From contig JBBTCG010000111.1 in assembly GCA_038043305.1 (NCBI GenBank), positions 1 to 38,461 of the forward strand: 38,461 bases of DNA, read 5' to 3'. Positions 1 to 6,698 of the stretch are shown piece by piece (positions within the stretch are counted from its first letter, which is position 1; every line of letters starts with the position of its first letter). Origin of the DNA: JACRCE01 sp038043305 (GTDB lineage Bacteria; Desulfobacterota; GWC2-55-46). The notes below the pieces were generated by a model that did no database searches, was not told the DNA's origin, and saw nothing but the letters and a program-made list of their open reading frames with translations. A program made the translations under genes and the position numbers.

Positions 1-50
1 AATCGGCTGGTTCTAAAAATTGCTATTTTTCCCGATCTCTGCGTCAGGTT

Positions 51-99
51 GAAAATAAAAATGCTCACATATTAATTATATGCTGCGCTTTTTATTTTC
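51..99. repeat. A+T-rich imperfect palindrome
   Basis: Bases 51-61 (GAAAATAAAAA) are the exact reverse complement of 89-99. Inside them CATAT (68-72) pairs with ATATG (78-82). Together they form a nested A+T-rich cruciform or hairpin. It lies in the non-coding left edge between repeat copy A and whatever gene lies off the window. It could be a transcript end for that gene, but no U-rich tail directly follows, so the function is unknown. Confidence 0.5.
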
Positions 100-106
100 G
101 CCCTTC

Positions 107-196
107 CCTACCTTTTTTGAAAAAAAGGTAGGCCAAAAAACTTTAATAGGGAATAAACACCAAGGCTGACGAATACTGATATTGCCCGTGCGGCAA
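107..196 (-). repeat. 90-bp dispersed repeat, copy A
   Basis: Read on the minus strand this is copy A of an element also found at 27254-27343 and 31196-31285. All three are exactly 90 bp. It starts with a small hairpin (TTGCC and GGCAA arms), continues through an invariant core containing CGTCAGCCTTGGTGTTT and TTCCCTATTAAAGTT, and ends in a perfect 12-bp stem with a TC loop (arms 121-132 and 107-118). The stem differs from the other copies by paired substitutions. The hairpin end points left, away from ftsE. Confidence 0.9.
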
Positions 197-200
197 GCAC

Positions 201-229
201 CCTCGGAAAAATCTTCTAATTTTTAGAGG
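201..229. other. hairpin upstream of ftsE
   Basis: CCTC (201-204) and GAGG (226-229) enclose AAAAAT (207-212) and ATTTTT (219-224), making a stem-loop 22 bp before the ftsE start. It directly abuts repeat copy A. I found no convincing sigma70 promoter between it and ftsE, so whether it is a leader structure or part of an extended repeat is open. Confidence 0.4.
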
Positions 230-250
230 CAGCCGATCACCGATAATCGC

Positions 251-901
251 ATGATCCAGTTGTTTCATGTCTCCAAGAGTTACGATGGCGCGGCTCAGGC
301 GCTCTCCGACGTTACCTTCAAGGTGGATAAAGGCGAGTTCGTCTTTATCACCGGGCCGAGCGGCGCGGGTAAGTCCACGCTCCTCAAGATAATATTCGGC
401 GCTGAGGCGCCCACCAGCGGGCATATCATACTTGACGGCAGGAATTATTACAAGATACCGAGGCGCGAAATACCGCTCCTCCGGCGCAGGATGGGCTTCG
501 TGTTTCAGGACTTTAAGCTCCTCTCCGACAGGACGGTCTTTGAAAACGTCGCCCTGTCGCTTGAGGTGTGCGGCGCCCCGCCCGTGGAGATAAAAAAGAG
601 GGTCTTGAAGATGCTTCAGTACGTAAGGCTTCAACATAGGGCGAACTTTCCGGCCATGAGCCTGTCCGGCGGAGAGCAGCAGAGGGTGGCCATCGCGCGC
701 GCGCTTGTGAAGGAACCGGTCATAATCCTTGCCGACGAGCCTACCGGAAACCTTGATCCCGACCTGTCACGCGAGATATTGGAGCTGTTCAAGGAGGTAA
801 ACAACAAAGGCACTACCGTGCTTTTCGCCACGCATGACGCCGCGCTTATTGAAAAGGCGGGCAAAAGAAAGGTGTTCCTTGCAGGCGGGAGGGTCTCCTG
901 A
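251..901 (+). CDS. ftsE: FtsE, cell-division ABC ATPase
   Basis: This is the ATP-binding subunit of the FtsEX complex, which converts ATP hydrolysis into activation of septal peptidoglycan hydrolases. The 216-residue length is normal for FtsE. Walker A GPSGAGKST is at residues 35-43, the Q-loop at about 86, signature LSGGEQQRVA near 138, and Walker B with the D-loop (ILADEPTGNLD) at about 155-165. The ATG at 251 has only a weak purine-rich stretch upstream. Its stop overlaps the ftsX start by one base (TGATG), so the two are translationally coupled. A generic ABC ATPase is the alternative, but the following ftsX and envC genes settle the identity. Confidence 0.96.
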   Translation: MIQLFHVSKSYDGAAQALSDVTFKVDKGEFVFITGPSGAGKSTLLKIIFGAEAPTSGHIILDGRNYYKIPRREIPLLRRRMGFVFQDFKLLSDRTVFENVALSLEVCGAPPVEIKKRVLKMLQYVRLQHRANFPAMSLSGGEQQRVAIARALVKEPVIILADEPTGNLDPDLSREILELFKEVNNKGTTVLFATHDAALIEKAGKRKVFLAGGRVS

Positions 902-1830
902 TGCAATCAACCGCGCCTCGCTCCGCGTTTTCGATGCCCAGCTATATCCTGCTCGGCGCGCTGCGCTCCGCGCGCGTGAATCCCGTTACCGCGCTCCTCA
1001 GCTCGGCTACGATAGGTTTTTCCATCGCAATCTTTTTTCTCTTCTTTTTCGTCTTCGTCAACCTGAACGCGCTGTCCCGGACGTGGGCCGACCGCGCGCA
1101 CGTAATCGTTTATCTCAAAGACGGCGCGTCTTCCGACGCGGCGTCGGTCAATAAATTTTCTCAGACGCTTGGCCGCGTAATAGGGGTAAGGTCAAGCAGA
1201 TATGTGTCGAGCGAGGCCGCGTTTTCAGAGTTGAAGGCCGCGCTCAAGGGACATGAGAAGGTGTTGGAAGGCTTTGGCGCAAAGCGGCTTCCCGCCTCGT
1301 TCGAGATAAGCCTTGACCCGTCGCATGCCGCGTCGGACGGGTCAAGCGCCGCGTTTCCAGAGTTGAAGGCCGCGCTCGGACGCCTGGATTGGGTGGATGA
1401 GGTGAGTTATAATGAGGAGTTTATGGCCAAACTTGCTTCTCTCATAAGATTCATCGAGTTTGCCGCTCTTTTCACCGGCCTTTTCCTTGCAGGGGGAACG
1501 GTATTCATGGTGTCGAACACCATAAGGCTGGCCGTCTATGCGAGACAGGATGAGATAGAGATATTAAGCCTTAACGGCGCGTCTGGCGTTTACATAAAGA
1601 CGCCGTTTTTGATAGAGGGGATAGCTCAGGGCATGTTGGGCGGGGCGCTGGCGCTTGTGGCTTTATGGGCGTTTCGGCATTTCATATTAAGTCAGGTGCC
1701 TGAGTTTATGAGGTTTGCCTTCGCGCTTCCAATGGACGCCCTCCCTCTTGCCGCAGTCTTTATCGCATCCGGCATACTCCTTGCCGTTGTCGGAACTCTT
1801 ATTTCCTTAACGAGGTTTCTAAGGCTATGA
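901..1830 (+). CDS. ftsX: FtsX, cell-division ABC permease-like protein
   Basis: This is the membrane partner of FtsE. FtsX relays cytoplasmic ATPase cycles to a periplasmic coiled-coil activator, here the EnvC-like protein encoded next. The 309 residues show the FtsX topology: one membrane segment near residues 35-55, a periplasmic domain of about 130 residues, then three membrane segments near 185-208, 235-260 and 275-300. The end overlaps the next start as ATGA. An oddity is a 30-bp in-frame near-duplicate in the periplasmic domain (1216-1245 and 1348-1377, one mismatch), giving AAF-ELKAAL twice. Confidence 0.95.
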   Translation: MQSTAPRSAFSMPSYILLGALRSARVNPVTALLSSATIGFSIAIFFLFFFVFVNLNALSRTWADRAHVIVYLKDGASSDAASVNKFSQTLGRVIGVRSSRYVSSEAAFSELKAALKGHEKVLEGFGAKRLPASFEISLDPSHAASDGSSAAFPELKAALGRLDWVDEVSYNEEFMAKLASLIRFIEFAALFTGLFLAGGTVFMVSNTIRLAVYARQDEIEILSLNGASGVYIKTPFLIEGIAQGMLGGALALVALWAFRHFILSQVPEFMRFAFALPMDALPLAAVFIASGILLAVVGTLISLTRFLRL

Positions 1831-2981
1831 AGCGGCTTCTTTCGCTCATACCCGTTGTCGTCATATCGAGCGCGCTTATCTCCCTCGCGGCCGATAAACC
1901 GGCGAGGGAGCTTTTGAAGAAGGAGAAAAAACTTGAGGACGTGCACAGGAGAATAAGGGATGAGAAAAAGACGGTTCAGGCGATATCCGAAAAGGAGACG
2001 GACATCCTTGGCGCAATTGACGCCGTGAACAGGTCGCTTGCCGCATCTGCCGCAGCGCTCTCATCGGTTGAGGCGTCCTTGTCCGGCATTGAGAGGGATC
2101 TCTCTGCCGCCGCTGCTTCGGTTCAGAGGCTTGAACATGAAAAAATGGAGGTTTCCGAAAGGCTTGCCTTGCGTCTCAGGGCCATGTATAAGATGCGGCG
2201 CACCCCTTCCGTCGTTTTTTTGCTTTCGTCCGCCTCGATGGATGACATGGGGAGGCGCTACAGGAATCTTGCGCTGATAATGGACTCGGATATTGATTTG
2301 ATAAGCGATTATGAGAAAAAGGCCGCCTCTTACGACTCTGAACGAGAAAGGCTCAAGGGCATTGCCGCCCGGAACGAGACCGCGCGTCTTGAGATAATCG
2401 TTGCTCAGAAAGCGGTGGAGCGGAACAGGCGAAAAAAGGCGGCGCTACTGGCGGGCGTAAGGCGCGAGAAGTCGCGGCGTCTGAACGTGGTCAAGGAGCT
2501 TGAAGGGGCTGCCGTTGAGTTGACTACGCTTATCGGGACGTTAAAGGCCGAGAGCGTTCAGGATGGGACTGATGGATTTGCCTCCATGCGCGGCAAACTC
2601 ATGATGCCTGTCGAAGGGCGCATAATATCAGGCTACGGAAGCGTCAAGCATCCAAAGTTCGGGACACAGACCTTTAATAATGGTATAATAATTGAAGCTA
2701 AGGCTTTGGCCCCTGTCAGAAGCGTTTATGACGGCGTCGTAATATACATCGGCTGGCTCAAGGGTTATGGTCAGGTAATGATCATAGATAACGGCAATGG
2801 GTTTTACACGCTCTTCGCGTACCTGTCAAAGACGCTCAAGGGAGTTAAAGAGCCGGTAAAAAAAGGGGACGAAGTGGCGCTTGCCGGAGAGAGCGGAACT
2901 CAAGCCGCGTCCGGGCTATACTTCGAGATACGCCAGAAAGGCGTACCGAGGGACCCTGTTCCTTGGTTCGCGCAACGGTAG
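1827..2981 (+). CDS. envC: EnvC-like murein hydrolase activator (degenerate LytM/M23 domain)
   Basis: This periplasmic activator of amidases is recruited by FtsX. The 384-residue protein starts with a signal peptide (about residues 1-21), has long charged coiled-coil segments (about 28-115 and 165-245), and ends in a LytM/M23 fold (about 255-378). The zinc-binding residues of active M23 peptidases are missing. The first His position reads FNNGIIIEA (about 283), and the usual HxH region reads TLFAYL (about 328-333). This is the pattern of E. coli EnvC, which activates amidases rather than cutting itself. Translation is coupled to ftsX by an ATGA overlap. The symbol reflects function and context; 'M23 family protein' is the conservative name. 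Confidence 0.92.
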   Translation: MKRLLSLIPVVVISSALISLAADKPARELLKKEKKLEDVHRRIRDEKKTVQAISEKETDILGAIDAVNRSLAASAAALSSVEASLSGIERDLSAAAASVQRLEHEKMEVSERLALRLRAMYKMRRTPSVVFLLSSASMDDMGRRYRNLALIMDSDIDLISDYEKKAASYDSERERLKGIAARNETARLEIIVAQKAVERNRRKKAALLAGVRREKSRRLNVVKELEGAAVELTTLIGTLKAESVQDGTDGFASMRGKLMMPVEGRIISGYGSVKHPKFGTQTFNNGIIIEAKALAPVRSVYDGVVIYIGWLKGYGQVMIIDNGNGFYTLFAYLSKTLKGVKEPVKKGDEVALAGESGTQAASGLYFEIRQKGVPRDPVPWFAQR

Positions 2982-2990
2982 GGCAAGGCA

Positions 2991-3025
2991 GTCCCCCTGA
3001 CAAGGGGGATTTAGGGGGTTGGGGG
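2991..3025 (-). repeat. C-rich palindromic intergenic repeat, copy 1
   Basis: TCCCCCT (2992-2998) and AGGGGGA (3003-3009) form a 7-bp hairpin, followed by a G-rich tail. The reverse complement matches the repeat at 4487-4520 with a single change in the loop. The two copies face opposite ways and bracket ctpA. A third relative is at 22382-22428. Confidence 0.8.
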
Positions 3026-3112
3026 TTTGCCATGCGGTCTTTGTCTTAATCGGCAAAGCCGGATATTTCAACGCATGATCAAAACAAGGGCAAGGGCAAG
3101 GGAGGAGCATAG

Positions 3113-4432
3113 ATGTTCAAAAAATGGTTGAACGCAAGATTTGCGGCTGGCGTGGTAATAGGCGCGGTATTTTTTACCCTGTTCTCGTGGGGTACGTCCC
3201 TTAATGTAAGGGCGGTGCCGAACGAGACTTACGAGAGCCTCAAGATTTACGCGGACGTGCTCAGTATAGTGCAGGACAACTACGCGGAGCAGGTTGACGC
3301 GAAGTCGCTTATCAGCAACGCCATAAAGGGCATGGTAAAGGGACTTGACCCGCACTCAAGCTACATGACCCAGGACGAGTACGCGGAGATGCAGGTGGAC
3401 ACCAAGGGCGTGTTCGGAGGCATAGGCATAGAGATAGGCATGAAGGACAACGTCCTTACGGTCATTGCGCCCATTGAGGACACCCCTGCCTTCAAGGCGG
3501 GCATATTGGCGGGCGACAAGATTGTGAAGATAGGCGATAAGCCGACAAAGGAGATGGGACTTGGCGAGGCGGTAACGTTCATGAGGGGGCCTAAGGGTAC
3601 GCCGGTTACCATTCATATCATGAGGGAAGGTTTTACCGAACCAAGGCCGTTTACCATGAACAGGGCCGTCATCAAGGTAAAAAGCGTCAGATCCAAGCAG
3701 CTCGAAGACGGCTTCGCCTATATCAGGATAAATCAGTTTCAGGAGAATACAACGTCGGATTTGCAGAAGGCTCTGGCCGAGCTTACGCCCAAGGAGGGGA
3801 GGCTCAAGGGTCTGGTGCTTGACCTCAGAAATAACCCCGGCGGGCTTTTGTCCGAGGCGGTCAGCGTATCAAACGAGTTTCTGGACTCCGGCCTCATCGT
3901 TTCAACGAAGGGAAGGGTGCCCGGACAGGACATGACCTTCAACGCCGACGCGGCAAGGACTCAGCCTGATTATCCCATGATAGTGCTGGTCAACGGAGGC
4001 TCCGCATCGGCCTCCGAGATAGTCGCCGGCGCGCTTCAGGACCATAAACGCGCGGCCATCCTCGGCACTCAGACCTTTGGCAAAGGTTCGGTGCAGACCA
4101 TCGTGCCGCTGTCCGACGGATCCGCGATAAGGCTTACCACTTCCAAGTACTATACCCCTTCAGGCAGGTCAATTCAGGCAAAGGGCATAGAGCCTGACAT
4201 AGTCATAGGCGAGGTGCCCAAGGGGCATATAAAGGAAAAGGACCTTGACGGCCATCTGGCCGAGGAGCCGGACACCGGCAAAAAATCAGAGAAAAAAGAG
4301 ACCCCAAGGCTCAAGATAAACGAAGGGGTTGAAAAAAGCGAAGGCGCATCCGAGGACATGCAGCTCAAGAGGGCGCTTGACTATCTCAAGAGCTGGTATA
4401 TCTTCAAGGAGACGACGCGCAAGGCGGGTTGA
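3113..4432 (+). CDS. ctpA: S41 family carboxyl-terminal processing peptidase
   Basis: This is a periplasmic serine protease that cleaves substrates near their C-termini. An N-terminal signal or anchor segment (about residues 8-28) is followed by a PDZ domain (about 90-170) and the S41 catalytic domain. Ser299 in GGSASAS and Lys324 in TFGKGSV lie 25 residues apart, as in the Tsp/CtpA Ser-Lys dyad. The 439 residues are typical, and the last 70 are charged and Lys/Glu-rich. The ATG at 3113 follows a strong GGGAGGAG ribosome-binding site. Placement just after envC is a frequent arrangement in Gram-negative bacteria and suggests a role in controlling cell-wall hydrolases or their adaptors. C-rich repeats in inverted orientation flank the gene. 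Confidence 0.95.
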   Translation: MFKKWLNARFAAGVVIGAVFFTLFSWGTSLNVRAVPNETYESLKIYADVLSIVQDNYAEQVDAKSLISNAIKGMVKGLDPHSSYMTQDEYAEMQVDTKGVFGGIGIEIGMKDNVLTVIAPIEDTPAFKAGILAGDKIVKIGDKPTKEMGLGEAVTFMRGPKGTPVTIHIMREGFTEPRPFTMNRAVIKVKSVRSKQLEDGFAYIRINQFQENTTSDLQKALAELTPKEGRLKGLVLDLRNNPGGLLSEAVSVSNEFLDSGLIVSTKGRVPGQDMTFNADAARTQPDYPMIVLVNGGSASASEIVAGALQDHKRAAILGTQTFGKGSVQTIVPLSDGSAIRLTTSKYYTPSGRSIQAKGIEPDIVIGEVPKGHIKEKDLDGHLAEEPDTGKKSEKKETPRLKINEGVEKSEGASEDMQLKRALDYLKSWYIFKETTRKAG

Positions 4433-4476
4433 AGCGCGCATCGGCTTCTTATATTAACGTTATATGGTTGGTTCCT

Positions 4477-4521
4477 CCCCCTAAATCCCCAACCCCCTAA
4501 ATCCCCCTTATCAGGGGGACT
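4477..4521 (+). repeat. C-rich palindromic intergenic repeat, copy 2
   Basis: The core CCCCAACCCCCTAAAT is followed by hairpin TCCCCCT (4502-4508), TATC loop and AGGGGGA (4513-4519). It is the inverted partner of the copy at 2991-3025, with an extra CCCCCTAAAT unit at its left. It sits between ctpA and the hemerythrin gene. There is no downstream U tract, so a simple intrinsic terminator is unlikely. Confidence 0.8.
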
Positions 4522-4544
4522 TCAAGGAAGGAAGGAGTGAGGTT

Positions 4545-4952
4545 ATGCCGCTATTTACATGGAAGGACGACTACAGCGTAGGGGTAGGCGCGTTTGACGG
4601 GCATCACAAAAGGCTCTTTGACCTCATTAACGAGTTGCATGACGCCATGCGAACGGGCAAGGCAAGGGAGGTGCTCGGCGCTGTCTTGCTCTCGCTCCTT
4701 GATTACACGAGGATGCACTTCGGCGCTGAGGAGGAGCGGATGATGAGCCTTGTCTATCCCGGATTCGCCGAGCATAAAAAGGAGCATGAGAAGTTCGTAA
4801 AGGAGATAACGGACTTCAAGGCCAAGTTCGACACAGCCAACTTCACGATAAGCATCGGCCTCATGAGTTTTTTGAAGGACTGGCTTGTGAATCACATAAT
4901 GGTAACGGACAAGAAGTACACGCTGTTTTTTAACGATAAGGGCGTAGTTTGA
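4545..4952 (+). CDS. bacteriohemerythrin
   Basis: A single-domain di-iron oxygen-binding protein of 135 residues, the usual size. All expected iron ligands are present: His21, His58, Glu62 (HFxxEE), His77, His81 (HxxxH), His117 and Asp122 (HIxxxD). No signal peptide is visible, so it is probably cytoplasmic and used for oxygen storage, delivery or sensing in a microaerophile or anaerobe. The ATG at 4545 follows an AAGGAAGGAG ribosome-binding site. It separates ctpA from the yibQ-type gene, which are often adjacent, so it may be an insertion into an older operon. A C-rich repeat lies directly upstream. Confidence 0.95.
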   Translation: MPLFTWKDDYSVGVGAFDGHHKRLFDLINELHDAMRTGKAREVLGAVLLSLLDYTRMHFGAEEERMMSLVYPGFAEHKKEHEKFVKEITDFKAKFDTANFTISIGLMSFLKDWLVNHIMVTDKKYTLFFNDKGVV

Positions 4953-5009
4953 TTGATGGCCTAAAGGCCGAGATCGTGAACCGTAAAAGACATATTGCGA
5001 AAGGCATAT

Positions 5010-5909
5010 ATGCAAAGACGAAGACGCAATGGCAAAGGCCCCTTTTCATGGGGTCTTTTGCTTTTAGGGTTTTTGACGGGTGCGGCATTCGTGGTCGGCC
5101 TGTTGATATACCTTGATTGGTTCAAGCCGAGGCCGATGGACGTTAAGCCTTCGCGCCCGTCCCCAACGGTAAGCGTACCGCTGCCGGGGGAAACCCCGAT
5201 ACCGCACCCCCTTCCGTTGAGACCGTCCCCTCATGCCGCGTATGCCGGGCCTAAGCTGGCGATAGTGATAGACGACATGGGGCAGGACTTGAAAAAGCTC
5301 GATGCGCTCCTGAGACTCAACGCCGATATAACCGTGGCCGTGCTGCCCAATCTCGCTCATTCGGTCGAGACAGCGGACAGGGCTTACTCGAAAGGGCTTG
5401 ACGTGCTCGTGCACATGCCTATGGAGCCAAGGGACAAAGAGGCGCACGACCCCGGCGACGGCGTGGTGCTTACGACGATGAGCACAAGGGAGATTAAGGG
5501 CGTCATGGAACGGAACATCATGGGCGTTCCTCACGCGATAGGGCTTAACAATCACATGGGATCAAGGTTCACCGAGGACGAGGCCGGGATGCGCGCCGCG
5601 CTCGGCGTCTTGAAAAACAGGAACATGTTCTTCCTTGACTCTAAGACGACTCCAAATTCCGTGGGTGCGCGGCTTGCTGGAGAGATGGGGCTTAAAAATG
5701 CCGGAAGAGACGTATTCCTCGACAACGAGCGCGACGTTGAATATATAAAGGCAAGGATCAAGGAGGCCTCTGCAATCGCGGTAAAGAAGGGCAAGGCAAT
5801 CGCCATAGGCCACCCGTATCCTGAGACCCTTGAGGCTCTGAGGCAGGCCATGCCTGAGTTGTCGAAGAAAGGCATAAAGGTGGTGAGCGTCTCCGAGCTT
5901 GTGCGTTAA
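5010..5909 (+). CDS. yibQ: divergent polysaccharide deacetylase family protein (YibQ/DUF610)
   Basis: This is a membrane-anchored periplasmic protein of the divergent polysaccharide deacetylase family. Its NodB-like fold suggests carbohydrate deacetylation, but the biochemical role is not established. The ATG at 5010 is preferred (GAAAGG five bases upstream), giving 299 residues; an in-frame TTG at 4995 would add five. A membrane anchor lies at about residues 13-35, then a Pro-rich linker, then the catalytic-type domain. Family landmarks are IDDMG, HMPMEP, GLNNHMGS, FLDSKT and GHPYPETL. It commonly travels with envC and ctpA, as here, which supports a cell-wall role. Confidence 0.9.
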   Translation: MQRRRRNGKGPFSWGLLLLGFLTGAAFVVGLLIYLDWFKPRPMDVKPSRPSPTVSVPLPGETPIPHPLPLRPSPHAAYAGPKLAIVIDDMGQDLKKLDALLRLNADITVAVLPNLAHSVETADRAYSKGLDVLVHMPMEPRDKEAHDPGDGVVLTTMSTREIKGVMERNIMGVPHAIGLNNHMGSRFTEDEAGMRAALGVLKNRNMFFLDSKTTPNSVGARLAGEMGLKNAGRDVFLDNERDVEYIKARIKEASAIAVKKGKAIAIGHPYPETLEALRQAMPELSKKGIKVVSVSELVR

Positions 5910-5946
5910 CGGAAATCTAACAACTTCTAAAAACCCTAAAAAGTCC

Positions 5947-5975
5947 TTGACACCGTATATTTAACTTGGTAGGAT
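5947..5975 (+). promoter_or_regulatory. sigma70-type promoter of the cold-shock gene
   Basis: A perfect -35 TTGACA (5947-5952), a 17-bp spacer and -10 TAGGAT (5970-5975) predict transcription starting near 5982. That gives the cold-shock mRNA a leader of about 120 nt, which is unusually long for such a short gene. Confidence 0.75.
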
Positions 5976-6025
5976 TAGTTCAAATTAATGGGGAATCGTA
6001 TCTTGCAGATTTGAAACGGATAACT

Positions 6026-6064
6026 GGCCGCAACGGCGCTGTTCAGCCGAGCGGCCTTTATTTA
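6026..6064 (+). promoter_or_regulatory. terminator-like hairpin in the cold-shock gene leader
   Basis: GGCCGC (6026-6031) pairs with GCGGCC (6051-6056), and an inner CGGC/GCCG pair (6034-6037 with 6046-6049) extends it. It is followed at once by TTTATTTAT. The element lies about 45 nt into the predicted transcript and about 40 nt before the start codon, with the ribosome-binding site outside the stem. It resembles an attenuator or a temperature-responsive leader element, but no alternative pairing is obvious. Confidence 0.5.
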
Positions 6065-6102
6065 TGCTGCGGGAGAGTTCCACAAAAAGAAGGAGGCACA
6101 GC

Positions 6103-6306
6103 ATGGCAAGAGGCAAGGTGAAGTGGTTTAATGACACAAAGGGGTTCGGTTTCATACAGCAGGAGTCGGGTGAGGACGTGTTCGTGCACTATACCGCGAT
6201 AACCGGAGAAGGCTTCAAGACCCTTAAAGAGGGAGATGAAGTCGAGTTCGAGGTAACGCAGGGTCCGAAAGGCCCACAGTCGTCAAACGTAAGAAAAGCC
6301 AACTAA
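6103..6306 (+). CDS. cold-shock domain protein (CspA family)
   Basis: A 67-residue single-domain RNA/ssDNA-binding protein with RNP1 KGFGFI and RNP2 VFVHY, the standard Csp length. The ATG at 6103 is chosen because AGGAGG lies at 6091-6096 and the product then begins MARGKVKWF, as in the family. An upstream ATG at 6064 would add 13 residues found in no Csp I know. It has its own promoter, a structured leader and a strong terminator, so it is a single-gene unit. The family melts RNA structure during cold or growth transitions. Confidence 0.97.
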   Translation: MARGKVKWFNDTKGFGFIQQESGEDVFVHYTAITGEGFKTLKEGDEVEFEVTQGPKGPQSSNVRKAN

Positions 6307-6310
6307 AGAG

Positions 6311-6391
6311 CCGCGTACCCAGCACCACTTTGGAAAGTGCATTACTTAACAAGTCTCATCGTACGACAAAGTGGTGCTGGGCACGGTTTTT
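6311..6391 (+). terminator. long-stem intrinsic terminator after the cold-shock gene
   Basis: CCCAGCACCACTTTG (6318-6332) pairs perfectly with 6367-6381, and three further pairs lie beyond a mismatch. TTTTTA follows at 6387. The 34-nt loop (6333-6366) is much longer than in ordinary terminators. It begins four bases after the stop codon. Confidence 0.8.
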
Positions 6392-6698
6392 ATGAATTGT
6401 CCAGATCAGAACTGATGCTTTAGCGCAATATCGTCATTTTTTGTGCTTACGCCGCTTTAGCGGCATTATTGCGTTGAGGCCATCACAAAACATCCTGCCT
6501 TGCGGCCTCGCTATCAATCAAAGGCGCGGTGCTCATTTTCTATGCGTTCTATGCGCTGACCCAACCAACCGTATGGGCATGGCTTGAGCTATGCGGCTTT
6601 TGCTCCGCTGATCCAATCAACCAAAATTGCACGTGTTGCTTCGCCGCCGATTTCTTGAAGAGTTCATCGTGACATCTCATGTTCAAACGGAGCGTCCC
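6392..6698. other. non-coding spacer with weak repeats
   Basis: No gene is visible in this 307-bp spacer. It holds an inverted repeat (CGCAATA at 6424-6430 with TATTGCG at 6467-6473) around hairpin GCCGC-TTTA-GCGGC (6451-6464). It also has two imperfect direct repeats of about 30 bp (6541-6570 and 6589-6622), both ending GCTGAYCCAAYCAACC. These could be decayed mobile-element ends, but I recognise none. Confidence 0.4.

Noticed and set aside
107..132. Repeat hairpin as an ordinary intrinsic terminator
   Set aside because: No U run follows the stem on either strand in any of the three copies, and copy C has no gene to terminate. The A/T run is inside the stem.
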